The notes under the pieces are model-generated. The model searched no databases, had not been told where the DNA came from, and saw only the letters and a program-made list of their open reading frames with translations. DNA of 64,000 nucleotides, taken from positions 1 through 64,000 of the forward strand of contig DAIUEV010000009.1 of NCBI GenBank assembly GCA_036844945.1, written 5' to 3'. Shown piece after piece: positions 25,576 to 34,091 of the stretch. The stretch comes from Palsa-461 sp036844945. Lineage in GTDB: Bacteria > Actinomycetota > Acidimicrobiia > Acidimicrobiales > RAAP-2. Position numbers and translations under genes: made by a program. The stretch's first letter is position 1. Each line of letters begins with the position of its first letter.

Positions 25576-27867
25576 TCAGGTCTCGTTCGAGAGCGCGGCG
25601 TAGCTCCGGCACGGCTCGCCCCGTAGTGCCCCGCAGGCGGGCATGGTGGCGGGCGCGGCGACCCCGCCGACCACGTTCAACACGAGGGACGAGGCGCCGA
25701 GCGAGCCCATGGCCACCCGGTCGAGCACCCGGTCCTCCGTGTCCGGGGTCGCGAACGCCCAGGCGGGCCGGTCGCCGCCGGGGGCCGAGAGCACGATGCG
25801 CAGCGCGGTGCCGGCCCGGAACACGTGCGCGAGCGGGTCGATCGGGATCCGCACCAAGCTGTAGCGCCCGGAAGGCAAGGCCGCCCGCGACCCCGGCAGG
25901 TAGGTCGGCACCGGCTGGAGCGCGGTCGCGGCCGGCGACATCTGCCGGTTGGACGAGCGCAGGAACCCGGAGGTGACGTACTCCTCCTCGTTGGCGCCGG
26001 GCCGCACCTCGGTCACGGTCACCTGGAGGTCGGTCACCTTCGCGCTCGAGCGCAGGTACAGGTCGAGGCTGGCCGGGCCGACGACGGTGGTGTTCGACGC
26101 GAACGGGGCCGTTTGGAACGCGACGCCGTTCTTGGCCGGCACCGGCGTCCAGTCATAGGGCGGCTGCGCGGCCCAGGCATTCGCGCTCTCCGGGAGGTCG
26201 GTGGCCGGGCGCACGGCCGGGTTGGGCCGGAAGCTCGCCGCCGAGGCCCCCGAGGGCTTCAGGGTCGAGAGCGACCCACCCGGCCCGAGGTAGTAGGTGG
26301 TCACCTTCCCGACCGGTGGCCAGGTCGAGAACCCGGCGGTCGCGGTGGGCTGCAGCGCGCCCTGCCCGAGGCTGCCGCCGCCGTTGTCGAAGAGCACCTC
26401 GACTCTCGGGGTCCGAGCCGCGTACGCGGCGCGGGCGGCCGCCGCGGTCGGCTCGGTGGTGAAACGCAGCGGCGGCGGGGCGAGCGCGGGAGCACCGCTG
26501 GTCGCCGACGCGTAGACCTCGGCGGCGAGGGGGTCGAGGATCGGCTGGGGGGTCGGGACCGCATCGGCGACGTAGACGTCGAGGAACTCGAGCCACCGGG
26601 AGATCGAGTCCGGTCCGAGCGAGTCGATGTGGGTTCCGTTGGTCATGGTCACGTACACCCGGGGGTCGTGGTCGAGCGCGGTGATGATCGCCGGCCACTG
26701 CGGCCCGACCTGTTCGTCCTCCAGGCTTCCGGACAAGAAGACCGGCACCTTGATGTGGGCGGCCCAGTCGGTGGGCGAGCGCTGGTCGAAGAGCGAAGGG
26801 ACCCGCCCGAGGTCCGGCCCGATCAACCGCACCAACGCCTGGGCCTCCGGGTGCAGCACCTGGTTGGCGAGGCAGGTGCGGTCGCCGGTCTCGATCTCGG
26901 CGGTGGCCCAGCTCTGTCCGCCGCCCGGCGCCGCCTCGGCGTCGGAGATCCGCTCCTGCACCCAGCTCTTGGCGAAGCCGTTGTTGTAGATGCCGCCCGG
27001 GTACCCGGTCGAGAACAGGTCGTCGGTGGGGCTGAGCGGGGTGATCGCGGCGAGGTCGGGCGGCTCGGTCCCGGCCACGATGAGCTGGGAGAAGCCCGAG
27101 TAGGAGATCCCGACCATGCCCACCTTGTGGTGGAACACCCAGGGCTGGGAACCGACGATCTGGACCGCGTCGTAGCCGTCGTAGTCCGAGTCGAGCCCGA
27201 AGAGGTCGAACGCCCCGCCCGAGCACCCCGTGCCCCGCATCTGCAGGCTCACGGTGGCGAACCCGAGCAGCGGCGCGATCACCGACCCGACGATCGTCGA
27301 GGTGGACGGGAGCAGCGGGTTGCTGGTCGACGCCTTGCCCTCGAGCGCGTCGATCAGGCTGGCCGGGCCGGCCACGTTGTAGCCGGAGTACTCGATCACC
27401 GTCGGGAAGGGACCGTCGGCCAGGGTCTTGCCCGGCGGGAGCCGGACGGTGGCCGCGAGACGCACCCCGTCCCGCATCGTCAGGTAGTTGAGCCCGACGT
27501 GCAGATGCTGCCCCGCGTAGAACGCGCCGGGCATGGCCGAGTGGGTGGCGAGGACCGCGAACGGCGCGGTGAGCTCCGGGTGCGCGCCGGGGGTCTCGAA
27601 GCGGTAGCCGGGACCCGGGCCGAGGTTGCGGACGAGGAGCGCGCCGAGCCCGTCGACCACCCCCGAGCCGACCACCCGGCCGTCGTGGACCACCCGGAGG
27701 TGCGCGCCGGGCGGGGCCCCGAGCACGTAGGCCTCCTCGATGCCACCGCGCCCCTGGAAGGGGCTGGCCGACGGTGCCGCTCCGGCCGGGGCGGCGAGGA
27801 CCCCGAGCAGCAGCGCGAGGGCCGCGACGCCAGAGCCGACTCGGGCCACCGGGTCGCTGACGCGCAT
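25576..27867 (-). CDS. Secreted CocE/NonD-family hydrolase (peptidase S15-like)
   Basis: A 763-residue exported enzyme. Residues 1-30 are a signal peptide (VGSGVAALALLLGVLAAPAGAAPSA). The alpha/beta-hydrolase core includes HVGLNYLTMRDGVRLAATVRLPP, MRGTGCSGGAFDLFG, and the nucleophile elbow VGMVGISYSGFSQL with Ser in G-x-S-x-S-G; likely acid in LSGSLEDEQVG and His in MTNGTHIDS. The C-terminal jelly-roll domain (VVGPASLDLYLRSSAKVTDLQVTVTEVRP) is the X-Pro dipeptidyl-peptidase/CocE type. It could cleave X-Pro peptides or esters. It sits between the signal peptidases and Tat genes. Confidence 0.9.
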   Translation of the reverse strand: MRVSDPVARVGSGVAALALLLGVLAAPAGAAPSASPFQGRGGIEEAYVLGAPPGAHLRVVHDGRVVGSGVVDGLGALLVRNLGPGPGYRFETPGAHPELTAPFAVLATHSAMPGAFYAGQHLHVGLNYLTMRDGVRLAATVRLPPGKTLADGPFPTVIEYSGYNVAGPASLIDALEGKASTSNPLLPSTSTIVGSVIAPLLGFATVSLQMRGTGCSGGAFDLFGLDSDYDGYDAVQIVGSQPWVFHHKVGMVGISYSGFSQLIVAGTEPPDLAAITPLSPTDDLFSTGYPGGIYNNGFAKSWVQERISDAEAAPGGGQSWATAEIETGDRTCLANQVLHPEAQALVRLIGPDLGRVPSLFDQRSPTDWAAHIKVPVFLSGSLEDEQVGPQWPAIITALDHDPRVYVTMTNGTHIDSLGPDSISRWLEFLDVYVADAVPTPQPILDPLAAEVYASATSGAPALAPPPLRFTTEPTAAAARAAYAARTPRVEVLFDNGGGSLGQGALQPTATAGFSTWPPVGKVTTYYLGPGGSLSTLKPSGASAASFRPNPAVRPATDLPESANAWAAQPPYDWTPVPAKNGVAFQTAPFASNTTVVGPASLDLYLRSSAKVTDLQVTVTEVRPGANEEEYVTSGFLRSSNRQMSPAATALQPVPTYLPGSRAALPSGRYSLVRIPIDPLAHVFRAGTALRIVLSAPGGDRPAWAFATPDTEDRVLDRVAMGSLGASSLVLNVVGGVAAPATMPACGALRGEPCRSYAALSNET

Positions 27868-27873
27868 CCGTCG

Positions 27874-27879
27874 AGGCTA
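27874..27879 (-). promoter_or_regulatory. -10 box of leaderless S15 hydrolase gene
   Basis: TAGCCT on the minus strand, 6 nt before the ATG at 27867. Confidence 0.5.
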
Positions 27880-27910
27880 GTGACGGCCCCGGGCCGGCGT
27901 GAAGCGAGCG

Positions 27911-28603
27911 TCAGGGAAAACCGAGATGGCTGAGCGGCCAGATCACCATGTCGACCTTCCCGATGATCTCGGAGCGGCTGACCGTCCCCCAGTAGCGACT
28001 GTCGCACGAGATCGACCGGTCGTCGCCCATGACGAAGTAGTGGTTCGCCGCGATGCGCACCGGCGCGAACGAGGGGGTGTAGGTGTCCCGGTCGTGCTTG
28101 GGGAGGTACGTCTCGTCGAGCACCCGGCCGTCGATGTAGACGGTTCCGTTGTGGTCTGAGATGGTTTCGCCGGGCAGGCCGATGACCCGCTTCACGAGGT
28201 CGGCGACCTCGGTCCCGCAGTGCTCTTGGGGCGGGCGCTTGAACACGATGATGTCGCCCCGTCCCACGCCGTGGAGGTGGTAGGCGAGCTTGTTCACGAG
28301 GATCCGGTCCCCGACCTTGAGCGTCGGGGTCATGGACGCGGACGGGATGAAGAAGGTCTGGAAGACGAAGGCCCGCAGGAGCAGTGCTGCGGCGACGGCG
28401 ATCGCCACGATGCCCACCCACTCGATGGCGCGGCGCGCCGGCGTGCGGGGACGGTGAGGGCGTGCGGAGGTCTCTGGCCCGTCGCCGGGGGAAGGTGGGA
28501 TCCCCTCGCCGGTCTCGGGTGGGATGCCCTCGCCGGGGGGTTCCTCGACCCCGACCGACTCGGAGGGGCCCGGCCCGGTCGGGCTCATCGGGTCGGAGGT
28601 CAC
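27911..28603 (-). CDS. lepB: Signal peptidase I (first of two)
   Basis: A 230-residue type I signal peptidase. An acidic/Pro-rich cytoplasmic N-terminus precedes one membrane helix (EWVGIVAIAVAAALLLRAFVFQTFFIP). Box B holds the nucleophile Ser in IPSASMTPTLKVGDRILVNK; box D the general-base Lys in DLVKRVIGLPGETIS; box E is YFVMGDDRSISCDSRYWG. Exported proteins from the Sec and Tat routes are its substrates. GTG start 9 nt after a TAGCGT box. It follows a close paralogue. Confidence 0.96.
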   Translation of the reverse strand: MTSDPMSPTGPGPSESVGVEEPPGEGIPPETGEGIPPSPGDGPETSARPHRPRTPARRAIEWVGIVAIAVAAALLLRAFVFQTFFIPSASMTPTLKVGDRILVNKLAYHLHGVGRGDIIVFKRPPQEHCGTEVADLVKRVIGLPGETISDHNGTVYIDGRVLDETYLPKHDRDTYTPSFAPVRIAANHYFVMGDDRSISCDSRYWGTVSRSEIIGKVDMVIWPLSHLGFP

Positions 28604-28612
28604 GACCGGGTG

Positions 28613-28618
28613 ACGCTA
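28613..28618 (-). promoter_or_regulatory. -10 box of leaderless lepB
   Basis: TAGCGT on the minus strand, 9 nt before the GTG at 28603, giving this paralogue its own promoter in the 61-bp gap. Confidence 0.45.
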
Positions 28619-28664
28619 CCGCATGGTCATGTGCCGGCTTTCGCGCCGAACCCGTCGTCCCAGG

Positions 28665-29255
28665 TCAGAGGAAGAAGAACGCGACGCGTGAGATCGGCCA
28701 GATCCGCATCTCGACCTTGCCGATGATCTCGGACCGGCTGACCGTCCCCCACACTCGGCTGTCGCACGAGTTGGTGCGGTTGTCCCCCATCACGAAATAG
28801 CTGTTCGGCCCGATGTGGCGCGCCGGAAAGCTGGCCGTGTAGGTAGCCGAGTCGTCCTTCGGGAGGTAGGTCTCGTCGAGGGCCTTGCCGTCGATGTAGA
28901 CCTTGCCGTTGCGGTCCGAGATCGTCTCGTCGGGCAGGCCCACCACCCGCTTCACGAGGACCTTGTCGTTCGTGAGACAGTCCGGGTCGACCGCGGGCGG
29001 CGCGTTGAACACCACGATGTCGCCCCGTCCAACGCCATGGAGGTGGTAGGCGAGCTTGTTCACGATGATGCGGTCGCCGACGTCGAGCGTCGGGACCATG
29101 GACGGCGAGGGGATGTAAAAGGTCTGGACGATGAACAGTCGCAGCAGGACCGCGGCGACCACTGCGACGCCCACGATGGCGCTCCACTCGGTGAGCCGCC
29201 GCCGACGGGCCGACGGCTTCTTTGCGTGCTGGGGTCCGCGGCGCTTCGGTGGCAC
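28665..29255 (-). CDS. lepB: Signal peptidase I (second of two)
   Basis: A 196-residue type I signal peptidase. The membrane helix is SAIVGVAVVAAVLLRLFIVQTFYIP; catalytic Ser lies in IPSPSMVPTLDVGDRIIVNK, catalytic Lys in VLVKRVVGLPDETIS, and box E is YFVMGDNRTNSCDSRVWG. The catalytic regions are nearly the same as in the neighbouring paralogue, while the N-termini differ (basic here, acidic there). GTG start; the open frame upstream runs antisense to nothing real but into pafA, so it is ignored. Tandem duplication is likely. Confidence 0.95.
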   Translation of the reverse strand: MPPKRRGPQHAKKPSARRRRLTEWSAIVGVAVVAAVLLRLFIVQTFYIPSPSMVPTLDVGDRIIVNKLAYHLHGVGRGDIVVFNAPPAVDPDCLTNDKVLVKRVVGLPDETISDRNGKVYIDGKALDETYLPKDDSATYTASFPARHIGPNSYFVMGDNRTNSCDSRVWGTVSRSEIIGKVEMRIWPISRVAFFFL

Positions 29256-29267
29256 CTCGTGACGGCC

Positions 29268-29284
29268 GGACCGCTGCGCGGTCC
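29268..29284. terminator. Short GC hairpin between pafA and lepB
   Basis: Arms GGACCGC and GCGGTCC enclose 3 nt in the 53-bp gap after pafA. It may weaken read-through into the signal peptidase genes; there is no T-tract. Confidence 0.3.
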
Positions 29285-29308
29285 GCAGCGACCCGCCGTC
29301 CGGACCGC

Positions 29309-30667
29309 TCAAAGCGAGGCGATCAGGCGCTCGACCCGCTCGTCGTGCGACTTGAACGGATCCTTCAAGAGGACGGTCCGCTGAGCCTGGTCGTTCAGCT
29401 TGAGATGCACCCAGTCCACCGTGAAGTCCCGCCGGCGCTCCTTGGCCCGGCGCACGAACGCCCCGCGGAGCCGGGCCCGAGTGCTCTCGGGGGCCTGGGT
29501 CATCGCCAGCGCGATGTCGGTGTCGGTGCAGGTCCGGTCGATCTGACCGCGGTCCTGGAGCTTGTAGAACAGCCCACGGGTCCGGTCGACGTCGTGGTAC
29601 ATGAGGTCGACCATCGCCACCTTGGGGTGCGCCAGCGGGAGCTGGTGGCGCTCGCGGACCTCCTCGATGAGCCGGTACTTGGCCACCCAGTCGCACTCCC
29701 GCCACAGGGTGAGCGGGTCGGACTCGAGGCCCTTCAGGCAGTGCTCCCACATCTCGAGGGCGAGGTCCTCCTCGGGCTGCAGCCCCCGCTGGTCCCTGAA
29801 GCGCTGGGCCCGGTGGAGATACTCGGCCTGGATGTCGAGCGCCCGCATCTCCCGGCCGTTGGCGAGTCGGACCCGGCGCTGGCAGGTGATGTCCTGGCTG
29901 ATCTCCCGGATGGCCCGGATCGGGTTCTCGAGGGTGAGGTCTCGCAGCACCGTCGAGGAGTCCTCGAGCATGGCGAGGATGATGCTGGTCGCCCCCACCT
30001 TCAAGAAGGTGGCGTACTCGCACATGTTGGAGTCGCCCACGATGACGTGCAGCCGCCGGAAGCGCTCGGCGTCGGAGTGGGGCTCGTCACGGGTGTTGAT
30101 GATCGGCCGGCTCCGGGTGGTGGCCGAGGAGACCCCCTCCCAGATGTGCTCGGCCCGCTGGCTGAGGCAGAAGGTGGCCCCTCGCGGGGTGTGCAGGACC
30201 TTCCCGGCGCCGGCGTAGATCTGGCGACTGACCAGGAACGGGATGAGGACCTCGGTGTAGCGGCTGAAGTCGTCGTTGCGCTCGGTCAGGTAGTTCTCGT
30301 GGCAGCCGTAGGAGTTGCCGGCCGAGTCCGTGTTGTTCTTGAACAGGTAGACCTCGCCGCGGATCCCCTCCTCGCGCAGGCGGGCCTGGGCGCCCGTGAC
30401 CAGTTGGGCGAGGATCCATTCCCCCGCCTTGTCGTGGGTGACCACGTCGTTGATGCGGTCGCACTCGGGCGTCGCATACTCGGGGTGGCTGCCGACGTCG
30501 AGGTAGAGGCGCGCCCCGTTCTCCAGGAACACGTTGGAGGAGCGGCCCCAGCTCACGACTCGACGGAACAGGTAGCGCGCGACCTCGTCGGGGCTGAGCC
30601 GGCGCTGGCCCCGCAGCGTGAAGGTGACCCCGTACTCGTTCTCGAGTCCGAAGATTCGGCGGCGCAC
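29309..30667 (-). CDS. pafA: Proteasome accessory factor PafA (Pup ligase)
   Basis: The 452-residue ligase joins the C-terminal glutamate of Pup to lysines of target proteins, using ATP. Glutamine-synthetase-like core: RRRIFGLENEYGVTF with metal/ATP-binding glutamates, GSHPEYATPECD, NNTDSAGNSYGCHENYL and RGATFCLSQRAEHIWEG. The start was set at the GTG at 30667 because a TACGGT box lies 7 nt before it, because family members begin with this RRRI-G-E-E/YG sequence, and because a GTG at 30676 would overlap the box. Its paralogue Dop lies upstream. Confidence 0.96.
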   Translation of the reverse strand: MRRRIFGLENEYGVTFTLRGQRRLSPDEVARYLFRRVVSWGRSSNVFLENGARLYLDVGSHPEYATPECDRINDVVTHDKAGEWILAQLVTGAQARLREEGIRGEVYLFKNNTDSAGNSYGCHENYLTERNDDFSRYTEVLIPFLVSRQIYAGAGKVLHTPRGATFCLSQRAEHIWEGVSSATTRSRPIINTRDEPHSDAERFRRLHVIVGDSNMCEYATFLKVGATSIILAMLEDSSTVLRDLTLENPIRAIREISQDITCQRRVRLANGREMRALDIQAEYLHRAQRFRDQRGLQPEEDLALEMWEHCLKGLESDPLTLWRECDWVAKYRLIEEVRERHQLPLAHPKVAMVDLMYHDVDRTRGLFYKLQDRGQIDRTCTDTDIALAMTQAPESTRARLRGAFVRRAKERRRDFTVDWVHLKLNDQAQRTVLLKDPFKSHDERVERLIASL

Positions 30668-30674
30668 GTCGGCC

Positions 30675-30680
30675 ACCGTA
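30675..30680 (-). promoter_or_regulatory. -10 box of leaderless pafA
   Basis: TACGGT on the minus strand, 7 nt before the GTG at 30667, in the 51-bp gap after prcA. Confidence 0.5.
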
Positions 30681-30718
30681 CCGCCCCCCAGGCGCGATCA
30701 GGCAGTACCCAGGGGTGA

Positions 30719-31477
30719 TCAGGCGTCGGGGTCGGGCGGTTCTCCCTGCTCAGCCGGGGCGGGTGCCTCGGGGGCCGCCGGTGGTGGCGAGGCGGGGGGC
30801 GGACCGAGGACCTCGGCCAGCTCGACGTCTTGGATCCGACGGAACGTCCGGCGGCCGTTCTGGCGCGACAGCACGGCGACCTCGAGGTCGCTCGCCGCGA
30901 TCGTCCGGTCGGCGCCGGCGAGCGCTTCCACCGCAGCGCGGAGCGCGTGCCCGAAGTCCCAACCCTCCTCGAAGGACTGGCCGATGCGGTCGGTGATGGT
31001 CTCGGCGTCGCCGCCGAGCACGAGGTAGTGCTCCTCGTCGGTGATCGTGCCCTCGTAGGTGATGTGGTACAGCTGGTCGGGCCGGTTGTCGGCCGAGAGC
31101 TCGGCCACCAGGATCTCGACCTCGAGCGGCTTCATCTCGTGGGTGAAGACGGTGCCCACGTACTGGGAGTAGAGGTTGGCCAGCGAGCGCGCGTCGACGT
31201 CCTCGCGGCTGAACGCGAAGCCCTTGGTGTCGGCGTGGCGCACCCCGGCGACCCGCAGCTGGTCGTACTCGTTGTACTTCCCCACTCCCGCGAAGGCGAT
31301 TCGGTCGTAGATCTCCGAGATCTTGTGGAGCGAGCGCGACGGGTTCTCGGCGACGATGAGGATGCCGTCCTCATAGGTGGTGGCGACGACCGGGCGTCCT
31401 CGGGCGATGTTCTTCTGGGCGTACTCGGCCCTGTCCTTCATCGCCTGTTCGGGCGGAACGTAGAAGGGCATCGTCAT
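30719..31477 (-). CDS. prcA: 20S proteasome alpha subunit
   Basis: A 252-residue alpha subunit that forms the outer gated rings of the core particle. The N-terminal MPFYVPPEQAMKDRAEYAQKNIARGRPVVATTYEDGILIVAENPS is the actinobacterial gate helix H0 region. YEGTITDEEHYLVLGGDAETI and FRRIQDVELAEVL are conserved. A Pro/Ala-rich tail of about 25 residues ends the protein. ATGA overlap with prcB (31474-31477). Confidence 0.97.
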   Translation of the reverse strand: MTMPFYVPPEQAMKDRAEYAQKNIARGRPVVATTYEDGILIVAENPSRSLHKISEIYDRIAFAGVGKYNEYDQLRVAGVRHADTKGFAFSREDVDARSLANLYSQYVGTVFTHEMKPLEVEILVAELSADNRPDQLYHITYEGTITDEEHYLVLGGDAETITDRIGQSFEEGWDFGHALRAAVEALAGADRTIAASDLEVAVLSRQNGRRTFRRIQDVELAEVLGPPPASPPPAAPEAPAPAEQGEPPDPDA

Positions 31478-32286
31478 GACGGTTCGCCCCTCCCCGGCTC
31501 CCGGCCCCGCTCGGCCCGGCGCCGCTCGATGAGCGAGAGGAACCGGTCGGCCACCTCGCTCTCGTCGACTGCCGCGTAGCCGTCGGCGTCGACCACCGCC
31601 ACGAGCGGGTAGATCCCCCGCACGAGGTCGGGCCCGCCGGTACCGGCGTCCTCGTCGGCCGCCTCGAACAGCGCCTCGATGGCGAGCTCGACGGCGTCGG
31701 CCTGCGCCATGTTCTCCTTGAACCCGAGCTTGATGGTGTTGCGGGCGTCGCGGCCGCCCGACCCGGTGGCCTGGAAGTCGGCCTCCTCGTAGTGGCCGCC
31801 GGTCACGTCGTAGGTGTAGATGCGGCCGATGCCCCTCCGGACGTCGTACCCGGCGAACAGCGGCACGACGGCCAGGCCCTGGATCGCCATGGGCAGGTGC
31901 TCGCGCACCATCTGGGCGAGCTGGTTGGCCTTGCCCTCGAGGCTGAGCGAGACGCCCTCGACCTTCTCGTAGTGCTCGAGCTGGACCTGGAACAGCCGAA
32001 CCATCTCCACGGCCGGGCCGGCGGCGCCGGCGATGGCTACCGCCGACCAGCGATCGGCCGGGAAGACCTTGTCCATCGCCCGGTGCGCGATGGAGTAACC
32101 CTCGGTGGCCCGGCGGTCCCCGGCCATCACCACCCCGTCCGCATACCGGAGCGCGACGACCGTGGTGGCGTGACGGATGGTCAGGTTGGCCTCGAGCCCG
32201 GGGAGTGCCGGGAGCCCGGAGCGGCGGAGCAGGCTCGTGAAGTCGGGACCCGGGTCGTCGACCGGGCCGAAGATGGGCAGGGCCAC
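31474..32286 (-). CDS. prcB: 20S proteasome beta subunit
   Basis: A 270-residue catalytic subunit. Autocleavage of a 40-residue propeptide before RHA/TTVVALRYADGVVMAGDRRATEG would expose Thr41 as the N-terminal nucleophile; the following Asp and Lys-equivalent positions are in the usual context. VTGGHYEEADFQATGSGGRDARNTIKLGF contains the conserved SGG region. It sits 7 bases after pup, in the standard actinobacterial order pup-prcB-prcA. Confidence 0.97.
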   Translation of the reverse strand: MALPIFGPVDDPGPDFTSLLRRSGLPALPGLEANLTIRHATTVVALRYADGVVMAGDRRATEGYSIAHRAMDKVFPADRWSAVAIAGAAGPAVEMVRLFQVQLEHYEKVEGVSLSLEGKANQLAQMVREHLPMAIQGLAVVPLFAGYDVRRGIGRIYTYDVTGGHYEEADFQATGSGGRDARNTIKLGFKENMAQADAVELAIEALFEAADEDAGTGGPDLVRGIYPLVAVVDADGYAAVDESEVADRFLSLIERRRAERGREPGRGEPS

Positions 32287-32293
32287 CGCCGGA

Positions 32294-32491
32294 CTACTGC
32301 CCGCCCTTCTGCACGTAGTTGCGGACGAACTCCTCCGCGTTGTCCTCGAGGACCTCGTCGATCTCGTCGAGCAGGTCGTCGAGGTCGGCCTTCAGCTTCT
32401 CGCCGCGCGGGGACGACGGAGCCGGCTCTTCGACGACCTCGGTGTCGGTCCGCGAAGGGGCGTTCCGCCGCTTCTGCTCACGCTCTGCCAT
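32294..32491 (-). CDS. pup: Prokaryotic ubiquitin-like protein Pup
   Basis: The 65-residue protein modifier. Family features: MAEREQKRR at the N-terminus, a helical middle LKADLDDLLDEIDEVLEDNAEEFVRNYVQKGG that binds the coiled coils of the unfoldase, and the C-terminal Gly-Gly-Gln. Because it ends in Gln, it needs deamidation by Dop to become ligation-competent. The dop stop lies within the ribosome site (TGAGGGG). Confidence 0.98.
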   Translation of the reverse strand: MAEREQKRRNAPSRTDTEVVEEPAPSSPRGEKLKADLDDLLDEIDEVLEDNAEEFVRNYVQKGGQ

Positions 32492-32502
32492 GGGTCATCC
32501 CC

Positions 32503-33990
32503 TCAAGCACTCAGTCGGTCCAGCAGCTCTGCCGGCGTCGCACACGACTCGAATAACGAGGCCGTGTGCTCGGCCGTTCCCTTGAGCGGGTCCATCATAG
32601 GGACGCGGCGCAGCGGGTCGGTACCGAGGTCGAATACGAGCGAGTCCCAGTTCGCGGTGACCACGGCGTTCGGCCACTCGGACAGGCAGCGGCCCCGGAA
32701 CCAGGCCCGGGTCCGGGTCGGCGGCTCGGTGACCGCAGCCGCCACCGCGTCCTCGCTCACTAGGCGCTCCATCGAGAGCCGGCCGAACAGGGAACGCTCC
32801 GGCCGCAGGTCGTGGTACTGCAGGTCGAGGGCCGCGAGTCGGTGGTCGTCCCAACTGCAGCCGTGCCGGTCCTGGTAGGCCTCGATGAGGTGAAGCTTCG
32901 CGACCCAGTCCAGTTGGTCGAGGAGCGTCGAGGGGTCCGACTCCAGGCCCCCGAGCACTGCCTCCCAGCGGTCGAGGACCATCTCGCCCACCGAGTCCCC
33001 ACCCACGACCTCGAGACCCTTCTCCTTCGCGTACCGCCTCGCGGCGGCGAAGATCTCCCACTGGATCTCGACGGCCGTCATGGTCGAGCCGTCAGCGGTG
33101 CGCAGCGGGCGCGACAGGGTGAGGTCGGCCGACACCTGGTGCATCGCCCGCACCGGGTCGCTCAGGGTCAGCTCCTTGGTCGGGAGCATCTCGTCTTCGA
33201 TCATGGCGAGGACGAGCGCGGTCGAGCCCACCTTCAAGAAGGTCGCGACCTCGGCGAGGTTGGCGTCGCCGACGATCACGTGCAGCCGCCGGAACCGCTT
33301 GGGGTCCGCATGCGGCTCGTCGCGGGTGTTCACGATCGGCCGCTTGAGCGTCGTCTCGAGGCCCACCATCTCCTCGAAGAACTCCGCCCGCTGGGAGATC
33401 TGGTAGCGCACCGGTTCCGAGCCGAACGTCGAGGTCTCCGTGCCGAGCTTCCCGGACCCGGTGAAGACCTGCCGGGTCACGAAGTGCGGGATGACCCCGG
33501 CGACGACGTTGGCGAACGGGACCGTGCGGTCCATGAGGTAGTTCTCGTGGCAGCCGTAGGAGTTGCCCTTGCTGTCCGAGTTGTTCTTGTACACCGATAC
33601 CGCGGGGGTGTTGGGGAGGGCGGCCGCCGCCGCCATTGATCGGCGCAGCACCTCCTCCCCCGCCTTGTCGTGAAGCACGAGCTCGAGCGCGTCGATGCAC
33701 TCGGGCGTCGAGTACTCGGGGTGCGCATGGTCCACGTAGTAGCGCGCGCCGTTCGTGAGGACCGTGTTGGCCAGGTGGGTCTCGACCATCGGTGGCATCG
33801 CCCCCTCGCGGGCGTACCCGCGGGCGTCCTTCTCGGGGGTCTCGTCCTCGAAGTCCCACCGGGTGCGACGGTCCACCTCTGCGGCATACGCGTTGACGAG
33901 GAGTGAGGAGGCGGTGACCGGGTTGGCGTCGGGCCCCGCGGCCTGGATGCCGTACTCGGTCTCGATCCCGCAGACCTTTGGGATGGCCAC
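32503..33990 (-). CDS. dop: Pup deamidase/depupylase Dop
   Basis: A 495-residue PafA paralogue that deamidates the C-terminal Gln of Pup and removes Pup from conjugates. Opening AIPKVCGIETEYGIQAAG; Dop-specific insertion near EGAMPPMVETHLANTVLTNGARYYVDHAHPEYSTPEC; NNSDSKGNSYGCHENYLMD. It is longer than PafA, as expected. GTG start 7 nt after a TAGGGT box. First gene of the dop-pup-prcB-prcA set. Confidence 0.97.
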   Translation of the reverse strand: MAIPKVCGIETEYGIQAAGPDANPVTASSLLVNAYAAEVDRRTRWDFEDETPEKDARGYAREGAMPPMVETHLANTVLTNGARYYVDHAHPEYSTPECIDALELVLHDKAGEEVLRRSMAAAAALPNTPAVSVYKNNSDSKGNSYGCHENYLMDRTVPFANVVAGVIPHFVTRQVFTGSGKLGTETSTFGSEPVRYQISQRAEFFEEMVGLETTLKRPIVNTRDEPHADPKRFRRLHVIVGDANLAEVATFLKVGSTALVLAMIEDEMLPTKELTLSDPVRAMHQVSADLTLSRPLRTADGSTMTAVEIQWEIFAAARRYAKEKGLEVVGGDSVGEMVLDRWEAVLGGLESDPSTLLDQLDWVAKLHLIEAYQDRHGCSWDDHRLAALDLQYHDLRPERSLFGRLSMERLVSEDAVAAAVTEPPTRTRAWFRGRCLSEWPNAVVTANWDSLVFDLGTDPLRRVPMMDPLKGTAEHTASLFESCATPAELLDRLSA

Positions 33991-33997
33991 CGCGTCG

Positions 33998-34003
33998 ACC
34001 CTA
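33998..34003 (-). promoter_or_regulatory. -10 box of leaderless dop
   Basis: TAGGGT on the minus strand, 7 nt before the GTG at 33990; the likely main promoter of the dop-pup-prcBA operon. Confidence 0.55.
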
Positions 34004-34091
34004 CTTGGTCGGCCCGATCGCGCCCGTCACGCCCAAAGGACCCCTTCCTGGTCGGGTGACGCGTGCGCGGGGCCAGGGGGCAGGGGGCGGC

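Noticed and set aside
25825..27933. Plus-strand open frame of 702 codons
   Set aside because: Antisense shadow of the secreted S15 hydrolase; translated text is Arg/Gly/Val-rich without any family pattern.
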